Origin: Psychrosphaera ytuae
GTDB lineage: Bacteria > Pseudomonadota > Gammaproteobacteria > Enterobacterales > Alteromonadaceae
Assembly: GCF_017638545.1 (NCBI RefSeq)
Contig: NZ_CP072110.1
Location: forward strand, 248,001 to 312,000
DNA: 64,000 nt
Direction: 5' to 3'
The notes beneath the pieces are model-generated. The model did no database searches. It was not told the DNA's origin and was given only the letters and a program-made list of their open reading frames with translations. Position numbers and translations under genes: made by a program. Shown here piece after piece: positions 42,797 to 52,564 of this stretch (positions are counted from its first letter, which is position 1; each line of letters begins with the position of its first letter).

Positions 42797-43834
42797 TTAA
42801 GCTGTCACTAATTTCCAAGTACAATTTTGCCCTGCAAAAAACGGCACAATGTCGTCACCGGTAGGAAGCGTGATCGATTCAGGGATAGTCCAGTCTTTTT
42901 TTACTAAGGTAATCGTTCCTTGGTTTCTTGGTAGGCCGTAGAAATCAGCACCATGATGCGACGCAAAGCCCTCAAGTTTATCTAACGCACCTAGTTCATC
43001 AAACACGTGAGTGTATAGTTCTATCGCACTCCAAGCACTGTAACAACCTGCACAACCACAGGCATTTTCTTTCTTTGACTTTTCGTGAGGCGCTGAGTCA
43101 GTGCCCAAGAAAAACTTTTTGTTACCAGTAGCAACAACTTCACGTAAGGCTTGTTGATGGGTATTGCGCTTTAACACTGGTAAGCAGTAGTTGTGTGGTC
43201 TTACACCACCTACTAAAAGATCGTTACGGTTGAGTAATAGGTGCTGAGGGGTAATAGTTGCTGCAACATTGTCGCTAGCAGCTAATACAAAGTCCACCGC
43301 GTCTTTTGTTGTGATGTGTTCAAAGACAACTTTTAATTCAGGGAAAGCGCTGACAATTCGCTTCATGTTGCGGTCTATAAATTCTTTTTCACGATCAAAA
43401 ATGTCAATGTGGTTGTCCGTTACTTCACCGTGGATTAACAACAACATACCTTGGTTTTGCATTTCTTCAAAAATAGGAAACAGACCATCAAGCGCGCTCA
43501 CGGCAGCGTCTGAGTTGGTAGTTGCGCCTGCCGGATAAAGCTTCGCAGCTACGGTTCCCGCGGCTTTGGCATCGATGATGTCTTGTTTGGTGGTGTCGTT
43601 GGTAAGATATAACACCATTAGAGGTTCAAACGTGCTGCCTTCTGGGCGTGCGCTAAGAATTCGCTGACGATACTCGTTAACCATTTGTGCGTTGGTGACG
43701 GGAGGCACTAGGTTAGGCATGACAATCGCTCGTTGAAAACAACGGGCCGTTGCAGGCACAGTTTCTTTTAACATTTCTCCATCTCTAAAGTGGAGGTGCC
43801 AATCGTCTGGGGTCTGTATCGTGATTGAAGTCAT
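42797..43834 (-). CDS. pyrC: Dihydroorotase (class II)
   Basis: This 345-residue enzyme closes carbamoyl aspartate to dihydroorotate, the third step of UMP synthesis. The dinuclear zinc site is visible: His13 and His15 (DWHLHFRDG), the carbamylated Lys near 100 in AAKLYPAG, His in LLIHGEVTD near 139, His in FEHITTKDA near 177 and Asp in GTDSAPH near 250. AGGAG lies five bases before the ATG. It converges on lolE and is followed downstream only by the shared terminator. The product feeds PyrD, encoded about 29 kb away. Confidence 0.96.
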   Translation of the reverse strand: MTSITIQTPDDWHLHFRDGEMLKETVPATARCFQRAIVMPNLVPPVTNAQMVNEYRQRILSARPEGSTFEPLMVLYLTNDTTKQDIIDAKAAGTVAAKLYPAGATTNSDAAVSALDGLFPIFEEMQNQGMLLLIHGEVTDNHIDIFDREKEFIDRNMKRIVSAFPELKVVFEHITTKDAVDFVLAASDNVAATITPQHLLLNRNDLLVGGVRPHNYCLPVLKRNTHQQALREVVATGNKKFFLGTDSAPHEKSKKENACGCAGCYSAWSAIELYTHVFDELGALDKLEGFASHHGADFYGLPRNQGTITLVKKDWTIPESITLPTGDDIVPFFAGQNCTWKLVTA

Positions 43835-43855
43835 TGCGGCTCCTGAATGCTGCTA

Positions 43856-44401
43856 TTAGTTGTCGTTTGTCGATTTTAGTTGTTTAGCGAGACGGATTAG
43901 TTTGCGACGTTGCCAAGATTTGGCAACAGAGTATCGCCATAACCAATCAATCCCAAAGTATCCGATTAGAGCTGCTGCAGATGCAGCAACCAAGCAGCCT
44001 GTAATAAAAGCTGGACCAATGGTACTTAAACTTAACATGAGCCATTCCCAACTCAACTCAAAGGCAAACTCTTGTGCTGGGCCACCTAAAATCCACTCTC
44101 CAAGCAGATAACAACCGTAAAATAATGGTGGCATGGTCAACGGATTGCTAAGCCACACAAGTGCGACAGACAAAGGTAAGTTGACTTTAAAAATGATGGC
44201 TCCAACTGCCGATAGCCACATTTGAAACGGCACAGGGATAAAGGCGTTGAATAATCCAATGGCAAAAGCACCACGGGCTGAGCGGCGGTTTAAGTGCCAG
44301 AGGTTGGCGTCGTGTAATAGATCACCAAACATATTAACGGCTTTGTTTTGTTTGACTTTTTGGTGGTCAGGCAAAAATTTTTGTATGAACTTCTTAGGCA
44401 T
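43856..44401 (-). CDS. DUF2062 family membrane protein
   Basis: This protein has 181 residues and three likely membrane helices (about 45-65, 70-105 and 130-160). The RRSARGAFAIGLFNAFIPVPFQM and LVWLSNPLTMPPLFYGCYLLGEWIL segments are characteristic of DUF2062. The N- and C-termini are basic. It precedes pyrC by 21 bases on the same strand and may share its transcript. No biochemical role is established to my knowledge; a link with envelope or polysaccharide work has been proposed from gene context in other bacteria. Confidence 0.8.
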   Translation of the reverse strand: MPKKFIQKFLPDHQKVKQNKAVNMFGDLLHDANLWHLNRRSARGAFAIGLFNAFIPVPFQMWLSAVGAIIFKVNLPLSVALVWLSNPLTMPPLFYGCYLLGEWILGGPAQEFAFELSWEWLMLSLSTIGPAFITGCLVAASAAALIGYFGIDWLWRYSVAKSWQRRKLIRLAKQLKSTNDN

Positions 44402-44510
44402 AATTTTTCGCGATGAGCAAGGATCTGTACTTGTCTAAACTGCCGTGTAAGTTACCTTAAAATTAGACATTTGTAATTAACGAATTATGACAATAGCCAA
44501 GGAATTTTGA

Positions 44511-47126
44511 TTGAACAAACTGGTTGGTGGTTTTTTGATCGGGCTTTGGGGCTTTTTATATAGTCCAATTCTGCTTACATGGAGCCAGCTGGGCTATTTG
44601 TGTATCGGCACGTTCTGTACTTTTTTTGCACTTTACCAAGCTAGAACAAAGATCAACAGACACATCCAAGGTGTTTTATTTTTGTTGATTGGGGTATTGA
44701 TAGGTGTTGTTTTTCAAAATGAATACAGTCGTTGGCAATTGGTTGTTTCTAATATCAATAATACGACGGAACAGTACTCCCAGGCTAGCCAATTTCAATT
44801 TGACGCACGGGTCAAAAATTTATCAATCCATCAAAAAATAAATGACAAATCAGTAAAGAAGACTGATGAGTCAATGCAAAATCCAGTGAAACTGATCGTA
44901 GAAATCGAAAAGATTAATGGTCAGTCGGTTCCCTGGTATGCGCCTGGTCAATTGGCAATTTTGTATTGGTATCCCAAGCAACATCATAAAACGGTAGTAA
45001 AACCTTTTCAGCAAGGGACCTTAATTCATTTTAAGTCAGCGATAAAACCAGCGCCTAAACTGGCCAATGACTATGGGTTTGATGAATATAAGTTTTATTT
45101 ACAAAAACGAATCAAGGCCAAACTAAGTACCCAAGAAATCACCGAGTCTTCCAAAGCTACCTCAAAAATACCTTGGCAAGAAGACAAGTTAAGCACTTTG
45201 TATCGCAGATTATTCTGTGAATCGTGTGAGTTTAAAAGACCTGCGTTGTTATTTAGTTTGTTGACTGGCGACAAATCTTTTCTAACAAAAACAGAAAGAC
45301 AACAGCTCCGAGACTTTGGTGTGGGTCATTTGTTTGCGGTTTCAGGTTTACACATAGGTATTTTATATTTTCTCGGTCACAAAATATTAAGTTTACTGGT
45401 ACGCACGATAGCTGGCGTGGCGTTATTAATATGTAATGGTCACAAAAGGGCTAGTTTGGGTTTTGAGCACCTTGTAAGTCAAGTGGGCTTTATTGGCGTA
45501 CCTATGATCACTATTGTATTTTTAGGATGGTATGTGTGGTTAATTGGCGCACCACCGTCAGCCATTCGAGCATGGATTGCAGTGTTGCTTTGGCTATTGC
45601 TGCACGTTAGTAAAATCAATTTACCACCGCTCGCTATTTTACTGTACGTTGCAACTTTGAGTGTCACCTTGGATCCATGGCTACCGCTTTCTGTTGCCTG
45701 GCAACTATCGTTTTGGGCTGTAGCTGGCATTATTACTTTTATTGAATATCGTCATAATTTTGTAAAGGTCAACCTGTTCAATGTCCCTGAATATCCAGAG
45801 TCCAAGTTATTCGATATCTACGCCAAAATTAAAGAAGGCTTTGCCCAACTGGTTTTATTTCAGGTCTTTATAACCATTTGGATGTTGCCGCTAGTTGTAA
45901 TCCATTTCCAAGTGGTTGCCAGTATGTCATTGGTTAATAACTTAATTTTTACCCCGGTAGTTTCATTGATAATTATGCCATTGCTGGTTGTCGGGGTATT
46001 GCTAGATGCAGTCCAAATCAACATTACGGAATCGTCAACTTTTCACGGACTTGTAGCAGTTGCTGATCATTTAATCGAAGCTCTGTGGTCTCTAGGAACG
46101 GGTATTACTAGTGAAATTTCCGTTTTTACAATCTCGAGTGACTGGGGACTTATTTTGTTTCTCTGCATCGGGACCAGTTTACTTATATCAAGTTTTATAA
46201 CTAAACGTATTAGAAGATCGTCAAAGATTAATGCAAGGGTAAGTGGATTTAAGGTAACTCGGGCGTTTTACTTAGCAGTGGTATCTATTGTTGCATGTTT
46301 CATTTGGATTCAAATTTCAAAATCCACAAACTCAATAAACATTTTTGATGTTGGGCAAGGCAGCGCAAGTTTAATCACAAGCGGAAACAATAGGAGTTTG
46401 ATCGATTTGGGACCGATTTATCGGGGCGGTTCAAATGCAACGGAGCGAGTATTAAAGGACAATCTTGTCGGACTAGGAGTACCAATTATAAATCAAGTTT
46501 TAATAACTCATTATGATTCTGATCACAAAGGCGACCTCGCTGAGTTATATGATGTCTTCCCTTACAAAAACCCTACACCTTGCGCTGATTTCGAAACAGA
46601 TGAGATTAAGATGCAAGTGTTATGGCCACGTCCAGAATTAAGAGACAAGACGTCTATTTGGTCTGATTATTCGAGTGAACGCAACGATTTATCATGTGTT
46701 ATGAAATTTACCATTAAGGCTTCAGGTATACGGATTTTATTTAGTGGAGATATTAGCCACCGAGTCGAACTACAACTCGCTCGAGCTCACCAAGCAGGGC
46801 AAATTAATATGGCGAGCGAGATCATGTTGAGTCCCCATCATGGCAGCAGTTATTCTTCTTCGTTACCTTATATCTATGCGATTTATCCAAAGTTAGTTAT
46901 TCATGATGCGGGATATGCGAATCGTTTTGGTTTTCCCACCAATTCTGTTATCGAGCGATATCAACGTTATGGAGCTAGACAAGTCTCAACCACAAACTAT
47001 GGACAAATACGTGTTGATTTAGGTGCGGGTCCTAATAGTCCTGTTAAAGTAACAACGTCTTTAAATAAATGGTCGCCATTTTGGAAAAAACAAAATCCTT
47101 TTAGCTTTCATCAACAAATACGGTAG
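44511..47126 (+). CDS. comEC: ComEC/Rec2 DNA-uptake channel protein
   Basis: This 871-residue inner-membrane protein starts at a TTG preceded by AAGGA. N-terminal helices and a DUF4131-like OB region (about 1-220) lead into the competence domain (about 235-520), with FAVSGLHIGILYFLG near 280 and PPSAIRAWIA near 347. The C-terminal metallo-beta-lactamase-like domain (about 605-830) carries ITHYDSDHKGDL near 665, SGDIS near 745 and SPHHGSSYSSS near 780. ComEC passes single-stranded DNA across the inner membrane in natural transformation. It precedes msbA, as ycaI does in E. coli. Confidence 0.92.
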   Translation: MNKLVGGFLIGLWGFLYSPILLTWSQLGYLCIGTFCTFFALYQARTKINRHIQGVLFLLIGVLIGVVFQNEYSRWQLVVSNINNTTEQYSQASQFQFDARVKNLSIHQKINDKSVKKTDESMQNPVKLIVEIEKINGQSVPWYAPGQLAILYWYPKQHHKTVVKPFQQGTLIHFKSAIKPAPKLANDYGFDEYKFYLQKRIKAKLSTQEITESSKATSKIPWQEDKLSTLYRRLFCESCEFKRPALLFSLLTGDKSFLTKTERQQLRDFGVGHLFAVSGLHIGILYFLGHKILSLLVRTIAGVALLICNGHKRASLGFEHLVSQVGFIGVPMITIVFLGWYVWLIGAPPSAIRAWIAVLLWLLLHVSKINLPPLAILLYVATLSVTLDPWLPLSVAWQLSFWAVAGIITFIEYRHNFVKVNLFNVPEYPESKLFDIYAKIKEGFAQLVLFQVFITIWMLPLVVIHFQVVASMSLVNNLIFTPVVSLIIMPLLVVGVLLDAVQINITESSTFHGLVAVADHLIEALWSLGTGITSEISVFTISSDWGLILFLCIGTSLLISSFITKRIRRSSKINARVSGFKVTRAFYLAVVSIVACFIWIQISKSTNSINIFDVGQGSASLITSGNNRSLIDLGPIYRGGSNATERVLKDNLVGLGVPIINQVLITHYDSDHKGDLAELYDVFPYKNPTPCADFETDEIKMQVLWPRPELRDKTSIWSDYSSERNDLSCVMKFTIKASGIRILFSGDISHRVELQLARAHQAGQINMASEIMLSPHHGSSYSSSLPYIYAIYPKLVIHDAGYANRFGFPTNSVIERYQRYGARQVSTTNYGQIRVDLGAGPNSPVKVTTSLNKWSPFWKKQNPFSFHQQIR

Positions 47127-47136
47127 AATTAGCACA

Positions 47137-48903
47137 TTGCGCAAAAAACAACATGTGGATAGTCACTTGCAAGATAATTATACATCGACTTTTAAACGCC
47201 TCCGTCAGTATATTAAGCCTTACAAAATGGGGTTTGTTCTCGCTTTAATCGGCATGCTTGGATATGCCGGTATCGATGTTTTGTTTATTAACGAATTGGA
47301 AACCTTCATCGATGAAGGTTTGACGCAACAAAATGGCGGTGTCTTAGCGGCAGCTCCAATCTTTGTAGTTGTGGTTTTTATCTTACGTGGCGTTTTCAAT
47401 TACATGGCTACCTATGGTCTTGGCTGGGTCGGAAGTAACATTGTGATGAACTTGCGCCAAGAGTTATATGAAAAGTTAATGTCTTTGCCTGTGAGCTATC
47501 ACGACAAAGAGTCAAACGGTACGCTGATTTCTAAAATTACTTACGATACTGAACAAATTGAAAATGCCTGCAGTAAAGCATTGATGACGTTAGTCCGAGA
47601 GGGGGCTATGGTTCTTGGTTTGTTAGGCATTATGTTTTACCACAGTTGGCAACTGTCTATCGCTATTTTAGTGATTGTGCCAATCGTCGCGGTTATCGTT
47701 AGTTATGTAACTAAGCGTTTTAGAGTCATATCCAAAAAAATTCAAAACGCGATGGGCAGTGTAACCAAGCAATCTGAACAAATGCTTTCTGGTCATAAAG
47801 TAATATTGGCGTTTGGTGGTCAAAAACAAGAGTCGAAGTCATTCTTTGAGGGTAATAACCACAACCGTCAGCAACGCATGAAAATGGTCGTTACCAAAAG
47901 CTTGAGTGTTTCAGTCATTCAAATAATCGCAAGTTTTGCGCTTGCTGCTGTCTTGTATTTAGCTGCGCAACCACAAATGTTGGAAACCCTTTCTCCTGGT
48001 GCTTTTACGGTGATTTTATCATCGATGATGATGCTTTTACGCCCTTTAAAACTATTAACAACGGTAAACAGTGAATTTCAACGTGGTTTAACGGCTGCGA
48101 AAAGTGTATTTGAAGTCTTAGATGAGACTTCAGAGACAAACAATGGCACTCACAAAAAAGACAAGGTGGACGGTCACCTGGTATTTTCTAACGTCAGTTT
48201 TAAATATCCTAATACTGAAAAACAAGTGATCAGTGATTTTAACTTGGATATCAAACCAGGTACTACAGTCGCACTTGTTGGCCGTTCTGGCAGTGGTAAA
48301 ACGACTATTAGTAATTTTGTGCCTCGTTATTACTTTACTACAGAGGGCAATATCACTCTAGATGGAGTAGATCTAAACGAATTTGAACTCACTAATTTGC
48401 GTTCACACATTGCCTTAGTGTCTCAAAATGTTGTGCTGTTTAACGATACGATTGCAAATAATATTGCTTACGGGTCGCCTAACGCATCGCCAGAGGATAT
48501 TGAGCGGGCTGCAGTATTGGCACACGTTAAAGAGTTTACTGATAATATGGAAGCGGGCTTACAGACGGAAGTCGGTGAAAATGGTGTGTTGCTCTCGGGT
48601 GGTCAACGTCAACGGATCGCGATTGCGCGGGCAATACTACGAAACGCTCCTATTTTAATCATGGATGAAGCAACTAGTGCTCTTGATACTGAGTCAGAAC
48701 GTGCTATCCAAGAAGCACTAGACCACCTAATGGAAAATCGAACCAGTATTGTGATTGCACATCGCCTTTCTACCATTGAAAGTGCTGATAGTATCATTGT
48801 TATGGATCAAGGTCGTGTTCTCGAGCAAGGAACACACAATGAGCTGTTAGCTCGTGGCGGCGCTTATGCAGCTCTTCATCAACTGCAGTTTGGTGAAGAA
48901 TAG
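47137..48903 (+). CDS. msbA: Lipid A flippase MsbA (ABC transporter)
   Basis: This 588-residue half-transporter works as a homodimer and flips the lipid A core across the inner membrane. The transmembrane domain has six helices (about 30-320). The ATPase domain has Walker A LVGRSGSGKTTISNF near 379-393, signature LSGGQRQRIAIARAIL near 486, Walker B ILIMDEATSALD near 508-519 and an H-loop AHRLSTIE. The start is a TTG with little Shine-Dalgarno complementarity, ten bases after comEC; a GTG at 47155 is an alternative. lpxK follows by three bases, as expected for the lipid A operon. Confidence 0.94.
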   Translation: MRKKQHVDSHLQDNYTSTFKRLRQYIKPYKMGFVLALIGMLGYAGIDVLFINELETFIDEGLTQQNGGVLAAAPIFVVVVFILRGVFNYMATYGLGWVGSNIVMNLRQELYEKLMSLPVSYHDKESNGTLISKITYDTEQIENACSKALMTLVREGAMVLGLLGIMFYHSWQLSIAILVIVPIVAVIVSYVTKRFRVISKKIQNAMGSVTKQSEQMLSGHKVILAFGGQKQESKSFFEGNNHNRQQRMKMVVTKSLSVSVIQIIASFALAAVLYLAAQPQMLETLSPGAFTVILSSMMMLLRPLKLLTTVNSEFQRGLTAAKSVFEVLDETSETNNGTHKKDKVDGHLVFSNVSFKYPNTEKQVISDFNLDIKPGTTVALVGRSGSGKTTISNFVPRYYFTTEGNITLDGVDLNEFELTNLRSHIALVSQNVVLFNDTIANNIAYGSPNASPEDIERAAVLAHVKEFTDNMEAGLQTEVGENGVLLSGGQRQRIAIARAILRNAPILIMDEATSALDTESERAIQEALDHLMENRTSIVIAHRLSTIESADSIIVMDQGRVLEQGTHNELLARGGAYAALHQLQFGEE

Positions 48904-48906
48904 TCA

Positions 48907-49950
48907 ATGAATACGCTTGAAAGAGCTTGGTATCAAAACGGCCCGAAATGGAAACCACTTTGGTTGTGGTTCCTTTTGCCGTTAACTGTAATTTTTGCGA
49001 CGGTAGCGTTTATACGTAGAGTGGTTTTTAGACGAGGATGGATTAAAACCAAACAGCTACCAGTACCAGTTATTGTGGTTGGAAATATAACAGTCGGCGG
49101 TACAGGAAAAACCCCATTCACAATATACCTAGTTAAGCTTTTAAAAAGCCTTGGATTTACCCCAGGGATTGTCAGTAGGGGCTATGGCGCGAAAGAGAGC
49201 GAAGCGTATCCTTTTCCTAGATATGTCAATGAAATAGACGATGTAGAACTGACAGGAGACGAGCCAAAGCTGTTAGCGATGCGGACGCAAGTACCAGTCT
49301 TTATAGATTCTAATCGTGTCAGAGCGGTAAAGTCATTGGTAGAGAAAGCTGGAGTAAATATTGTTATTTCTGATGATGGCCTACAGCACTATAAAATGGA
49401 TCGAGCGTTAGAAATCGCGCTGGTGGATGGTGATAGAAAGTTTGGCAATGGCCTCTTATTGCCAATGGGGCCGTTAAGAGAACCTATTAGTCGTTTGCAG
49501 ACAGTTGATTTTACGATTATTAATAGTGGTTTCACAGATGGCGTAAAGAGCAGATACAACTCCTTGGTACCGGATTACAGCTTACGTGCTAATACATTAC
49601 ACAGCTTTACGGGTGATTCGATATCAATTGACGATGAATTGCGAAATGTTCATTTAGTATCGGGAATAGGCAACCCGTTGAGGTTTGAAAAGACCGCTAA
49701 AAAAGCTGGCTTAAATGTGGTCTCGACCCTTTGGTACCCCGATCACCACAAATTTGTAGAATCAGATTTCGCGACTTTACAGACCTTAGACAAAAACACA
49801 GACATTGTCGTAATGACTGAAAAAGACGCGGTTAAATGCAGTTCATATGCACAAGAAAATTGGTACATATTGCCAATAGAAGCGGTAATTTCAGACTCAT
49901 TAGAGTCACTTTTAAAAGAACGCATTACACTACTGAAAAAACAAAGTTAG
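48907..49950 (+). CDS. lpxK: Tetraacyldisaccharide 4'-kinase
   Basis: This 347-residue inner-membrane-associated kinase adds the 4'-phosphate to the lipid A disaccharide. An N-terminal hydrophobic helix (about 17-35) anchors it. The P-loop is VGNITVGGTGKTPF (about 58-71). Further family motifs are GIVSRGYG near 88, the GDEPKLLA segment near 119 and ISDDGLQHYKMDRALEIALVDG near 157-178. It starts three bases after the msbA stop and precedes Trm112 and kdsB, matching the conserved envelope operon. Confidence 0.96.
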   Translation: MNTLERAWYQNGPKWKPLWLWFLLPLTVIFATVAFIRRVVFRRGWIKTKQLPVPVIVVGNITVGGTGKTPFTIYLVKLLKSLGFTPGIVSRGYGAKESEAYPFPRYVNEIDDVELTGDEPKLLAMRTQVPVFIDSNRVRAVKSLVEKAGVNIVISDDGLQHYKMDRALEIALVDGDRKFGNGLLLPMGPLREPISRLQTVDFTIINSGFTDGVKSRYNSLVPDYSLRANTLHSFTGDSISIDDELRNVHLVSGIGNPLRFEKTAKKAGLNVVSTLWYPDHHKFVESDFATLQTLDKNTDIVVMTEKDAVKCSSYAQENWYILPIEAVISDSLESLLKERITLLKKQS

Positions 49951-49973
49951 AAAATTAAACAAGAGAGAATCAC

Positions 49974-50168
49974 ATGGCGTTTGACAAAAAATTATTAAAT
50001 ATTATTGCCTGTCCGATCTGTAAATCACCATTGCATTACGCTGAACAAGCAAATGAACTGATTTGTAAAAATGATCGCATTGCCTATGCAATAAAAGAAG
50101 ATATCCCGGTTATGCTTGAAGGCGAAGCTCGCCAACTTACTTTCGAAGAAATCGAACAGTACAAATAA
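49974..50168 (+). CDS. Trm112 family protein (YcaR-like)
   Basis: This 64-residue protein has GAGAG before the ATG. The zinc-ribbon-like Cys13-x-x-Cys16 (ACPICKSPL) and a later Cys31 are visible, with the DIPVML strand typical of Trm112/YcaR proteins. Eukaryotic Trm112 activates methyltransferases; the bacterial role is unclear. It lies between lpxK and kdsB, as in E. coli, and is probably co-transcribed with them. Confidence 0.9.
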   Translation: MAFDKKLLNIIACPICKSPLHYAEQANELICKNDRIAYAIKEDIPVMLEGEARQLTFEEIEQYK

Positions 50169-50202
50169 CCCCTTTATGACACCAGATAGTTCAGAGCACA
50201 TT

Positions 50203-50982
50203 ATGTCAAACTCGATTCCATTCGTTGTAGTAATTCCGGCGCGTTATGATTCTTCAAGATTACCAGGAAAGCCATTAGCTGATATCGATGGTAAGCCTAT
50301 GGTTCAGTGGGTTTACGAACGCAGTATCGCTTCAGGCGCGCAAAAGGTCATAGTGGCAACGGATGATCAACGTGTATATGACGCAGTTGAGCAGTTCGGC
50401 GGCGAAGTGTGTATGACCTCTACGGATCATGAGTCTGGAACTGAGCGTCTAGCAGAGGTGGTAGAACGTTATAAATTTGATGATGAAACCATTATCGTAA
50501 ATGTTCAGGGTGATGAGCCTATGATCCCATCAGTGAACGTATCTCAGCTAGCCAAAAACTTAGCACAACTGCCTGCTGACCAAGCCGGGATGGCGACCTT
50601 AGCTGAATCAATAACGAGTTTAACAGAGTTAAATAACCCTAATGTTGTAAAAGTAGTTAAGGACATTAATGGCTTTGCGATTGCATTTTCTCGCTCTGTT
50701 TTGCCTTATGATAGAGATGGTAAGAACTCAGCGACTTCACTGGCTTTTCCATACCTAAGACACATAGGTATCTACGCATACCGTGCCGGTTTTATCCGTC
50801 GATATGTGCAATGGCCAGCATCCGAAATCGAAAAAATAGAAAGCTTAGAGCAATTACGAGTATTGTGGCAGGGCGAAGCTATTCATGTTGATTTAGCGAT
50901 TGAGCCACCTCCAGCAGGCGTAGATACCCCTGAAGACCTAGAGCAAGTAAGACGTTTAGTGGCAAGTTTGAAGAAGCTGTAA
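50203..50982 (+). CDS. kdsB: 3-deoxy-manno-octulosonate cytidylyltransferase
   Basis: This 259-residue enzyme activates Kdo with CTP to CMP-Kdo for the lipopolysaccharide core. I chose the ATG at 50203 since the protein then begins a few residues before the nucleotide-binding VVIPARYDSSRLPGKPLADIDGKPMVQWVYERS motif, as in E. coli; an ATG nine codons earlier is possible. Further motifs are VATDDQRVYDAVEQFGG, TSTDHESGTERLAEV, NVQGDEPMI near 108 and the HIGIYAYR segment near 188. It follows the Trm112 gene by 34 bases. Confidence 0.95.
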   Translation: MSNSIPFVVVIPARYDSSRLPGKPLADIDGKPMVQWVYERSIASGAQKVIVATDDQRVYDAVEQFGGEVCMTSTDHESGTERLAEVVERYKFDDETIIVNVQGDEPMIPSVNVSQLAKNLAQLPADQAGMATLAESITSLTELNNPNVVKVVKDINGFAIAFSRSVLPYDRDGKNSATSLAFPYLRHIGIYAYRAGFIRRYVQWPASEIEKIESLEQLRVLWQGEAIHVDLAIEPPPAGVDTPEDLEQVRRLVASLKKL

Positions 50983-51005
50983 CGTCTAAACTAACTTGAA
51001 TAGTA

Positions 51006-51686
51006 ATGACTGAATTAATCAATATCGTATTAGAACATCCTGACTTTTTGGTTGTTGATAAACCGGCTAACGTAAACTTTCACGATGAGGGCGACTTAGG
51101 CCAGGGTTTTTTCAATCAGTGTATGAACCAATATGGACACACTTTGTATCCAGTACACCGATTGGATAAGGTGACATCAGGTTTAGTAATAATGGCGAAG
51201 ACTTTAGAAGCTGCTCAGTGGTTTCAATTGGCTTTTGCTGATAAGCAAATCATTAAATTTTATATTGCGGTTACTGATCAAAAGCCCAAGAAGAAACAAG
51301 GTACGATTAAAGGCGACATGGCCAAAGCAAGGCGCGGTCAGTGGAAGCTATTAAAAACAAAAGTCAGTCCTGCGGTAACACGTTTTCACACAGTTCCTTT
51401 GACACAGCCAGGTTCCCGCTTGTTTTTACTTAAACCAGAGACGGGAAAAACCCATCAGCTGCGCGTCGCAATGAAGAGCATAAGCGCGCCAATACTTGGG
51501 GATGAACTCTATAGTGGCTCGAACTCGGACCGTGTTTATTTGCATGCTACAAGGTTGGTTTTTAATTATAAGGACCAAAATATAGACTTAATTCGCCTTC
51601 CAAATTCAGGTCAGGTGTTTTTAGAAGATCAGCTAAAAATAGAATCTGTGGTTGAACAATTACTTGAGCTCAATTGGCCAAGTTAA
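51006..51686 (+). CDS. RluA-family pseudouridine synthase
   Basis: This 226-residue protein carries the catalytic motif HRLDKVTSGL with Asp54, and later LKPETGKTHQLRVAMKSISAPILGDELY, the RNA-binding segment of the family. It lacks the N-terminal S4 domain found in RluC and RluD and is close to the short group I know as TIGR01621. It should isomerise uridine to pseudouridine in an rRNA or tRNA; the target cannot be told from the sequence. It lies 23 bases after kdsB. Confidence 0.88.
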   Translation: MTELINIVLEHPDFLVVDKPANVNFHDEGDLGQGFFNQCMNQYGHTLYPVHRLDKVTSGLVIMAKTLEAAQWFQLAFADKQIIKFYIAVTDQKPKKKQGTIKGDMAKARRGQWKLLKTKVSPAVTRFHTVPLTQPGSRLFLLKPETGKTHQLRVAMKSISAPILGDELYSGSNSDRVYLHATRLVFNYKDQNIDLIRLPNSGQVFLEDQLKIESVVEQLLELNWPS

Positions 51687-51719
51687 TTAAAGTTAAGTTA
51701 AATAGGTAATTTTCAAATA

Positions 51720-52541
51720 ATGAGTGATTTTGAAACTAGGTTTGGTGGTATTGGTCGTCTTTACGGTCAGCAAGCTAGTGCCTGGTTAAAACAAGCGCAT
51801 TTTTGTGTCGTTGGCATTGGTGGTGTAGGTACTTGGGCGGCGGAAGCTCTGGCACGTTCTGGTGTAGGCCATATCACTTTAATAGATCTAGATGATATAT
51901 GCACGACGAATACAAACCGACAGATACATGCGATGCAGGGGACGGTCGGTCTAGCTAAAGTTGATGTTATGGCGGATCGCATTCGCATGATAAACCCAGA
52001 TTGTCATGTTGAGTGTATTGAAGATTTTGTAACGGAAAACAATTTGTTTGAGTTATTTGGCGATAGAACTACCCCAAAATTTGATATGGTCATTGACGCC
52101 ATAGATAGCATAAAAGCCAAAGTAGCTATGATTGCACATTGCCACCGCAATAAAATCCCTTTAGTTGTTACAGGTGGAGCAGGTGGTCAGATAGACCCAA
52201 GCCAGATTCAATTTGGCGATCTTGCTAAGACAACACATGACCCTTTATTGTCTAAGGTCAGAAACCAATTACGACGTGATTTTAACTTTAGTAAAAATCC
52301 AAAACGCAAGTTTTCAATAGACTGTGTGTTTAGTACTGAGCAATTGCGCTATCCACAATCAGATGGTTCGGTTTGTGCGGCTAAAGTGACAGCAGAAGGT
52401 ACTATGCGTTTGGATTGTAATATGGGATTTGGTGCTGCAACCATGGTGACTGGCACGTTTGGTTTTTTTGCAGCGTCAAAAGCGATTTCAAAGTTCATCG
52501 ACAAGACTCAGCGCTCAATAAACAAAGAACAAAAAGGCTAG
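51720..52541 (+). CDS. tcdA: tRNA threonylcarbamoyladenosine dehydratase
   Basis: This 273-residue E1-like enzyme cyclises t6A37 of tRNA to the hydantoin form using ATP. It has the nucleotide-binding CVVGIGGVGTWAAEALARSGVG (about 29-50), the IDLDDICTTNTNRQ motif (about 55-68) with the conserved Asp and Arg, and VIDAIDSIKAKVAMIAHC near 124. Its length equals E. coli TcdA (CsdL/YgdL). It follows the pseudouridine synthase gene by 33 bases; both are RNA modification enzymes. Confidence 0.93.
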   Translation: MSDFETRFGGIGRLYGQQASAWLKQAHFCVVGIGGVGTWAAEALARSGVGHITLIDLDDICTTNTNRQIHAMQGTVGLAKVDVMADRIRMINPDCHVECIEDFVTENNLFELFGDRTTPKFDMVIDAIDSIKAKVAMIAHCHRNKIPLVVTGGAGGQIDPSQIQFGDLAKTTHDPLLSKVRNQLRRDFNFSKNPKRKFSIDCVFSTEQLRYPQSDGSVCAAKVTAEGTMRLDCNMGFGAATMVTGTFGFFAASKAISKFIDKTQRSINKEQKG

Positions 52542-52564
52542 TTGTAAATAAACAAGGAAGAGGC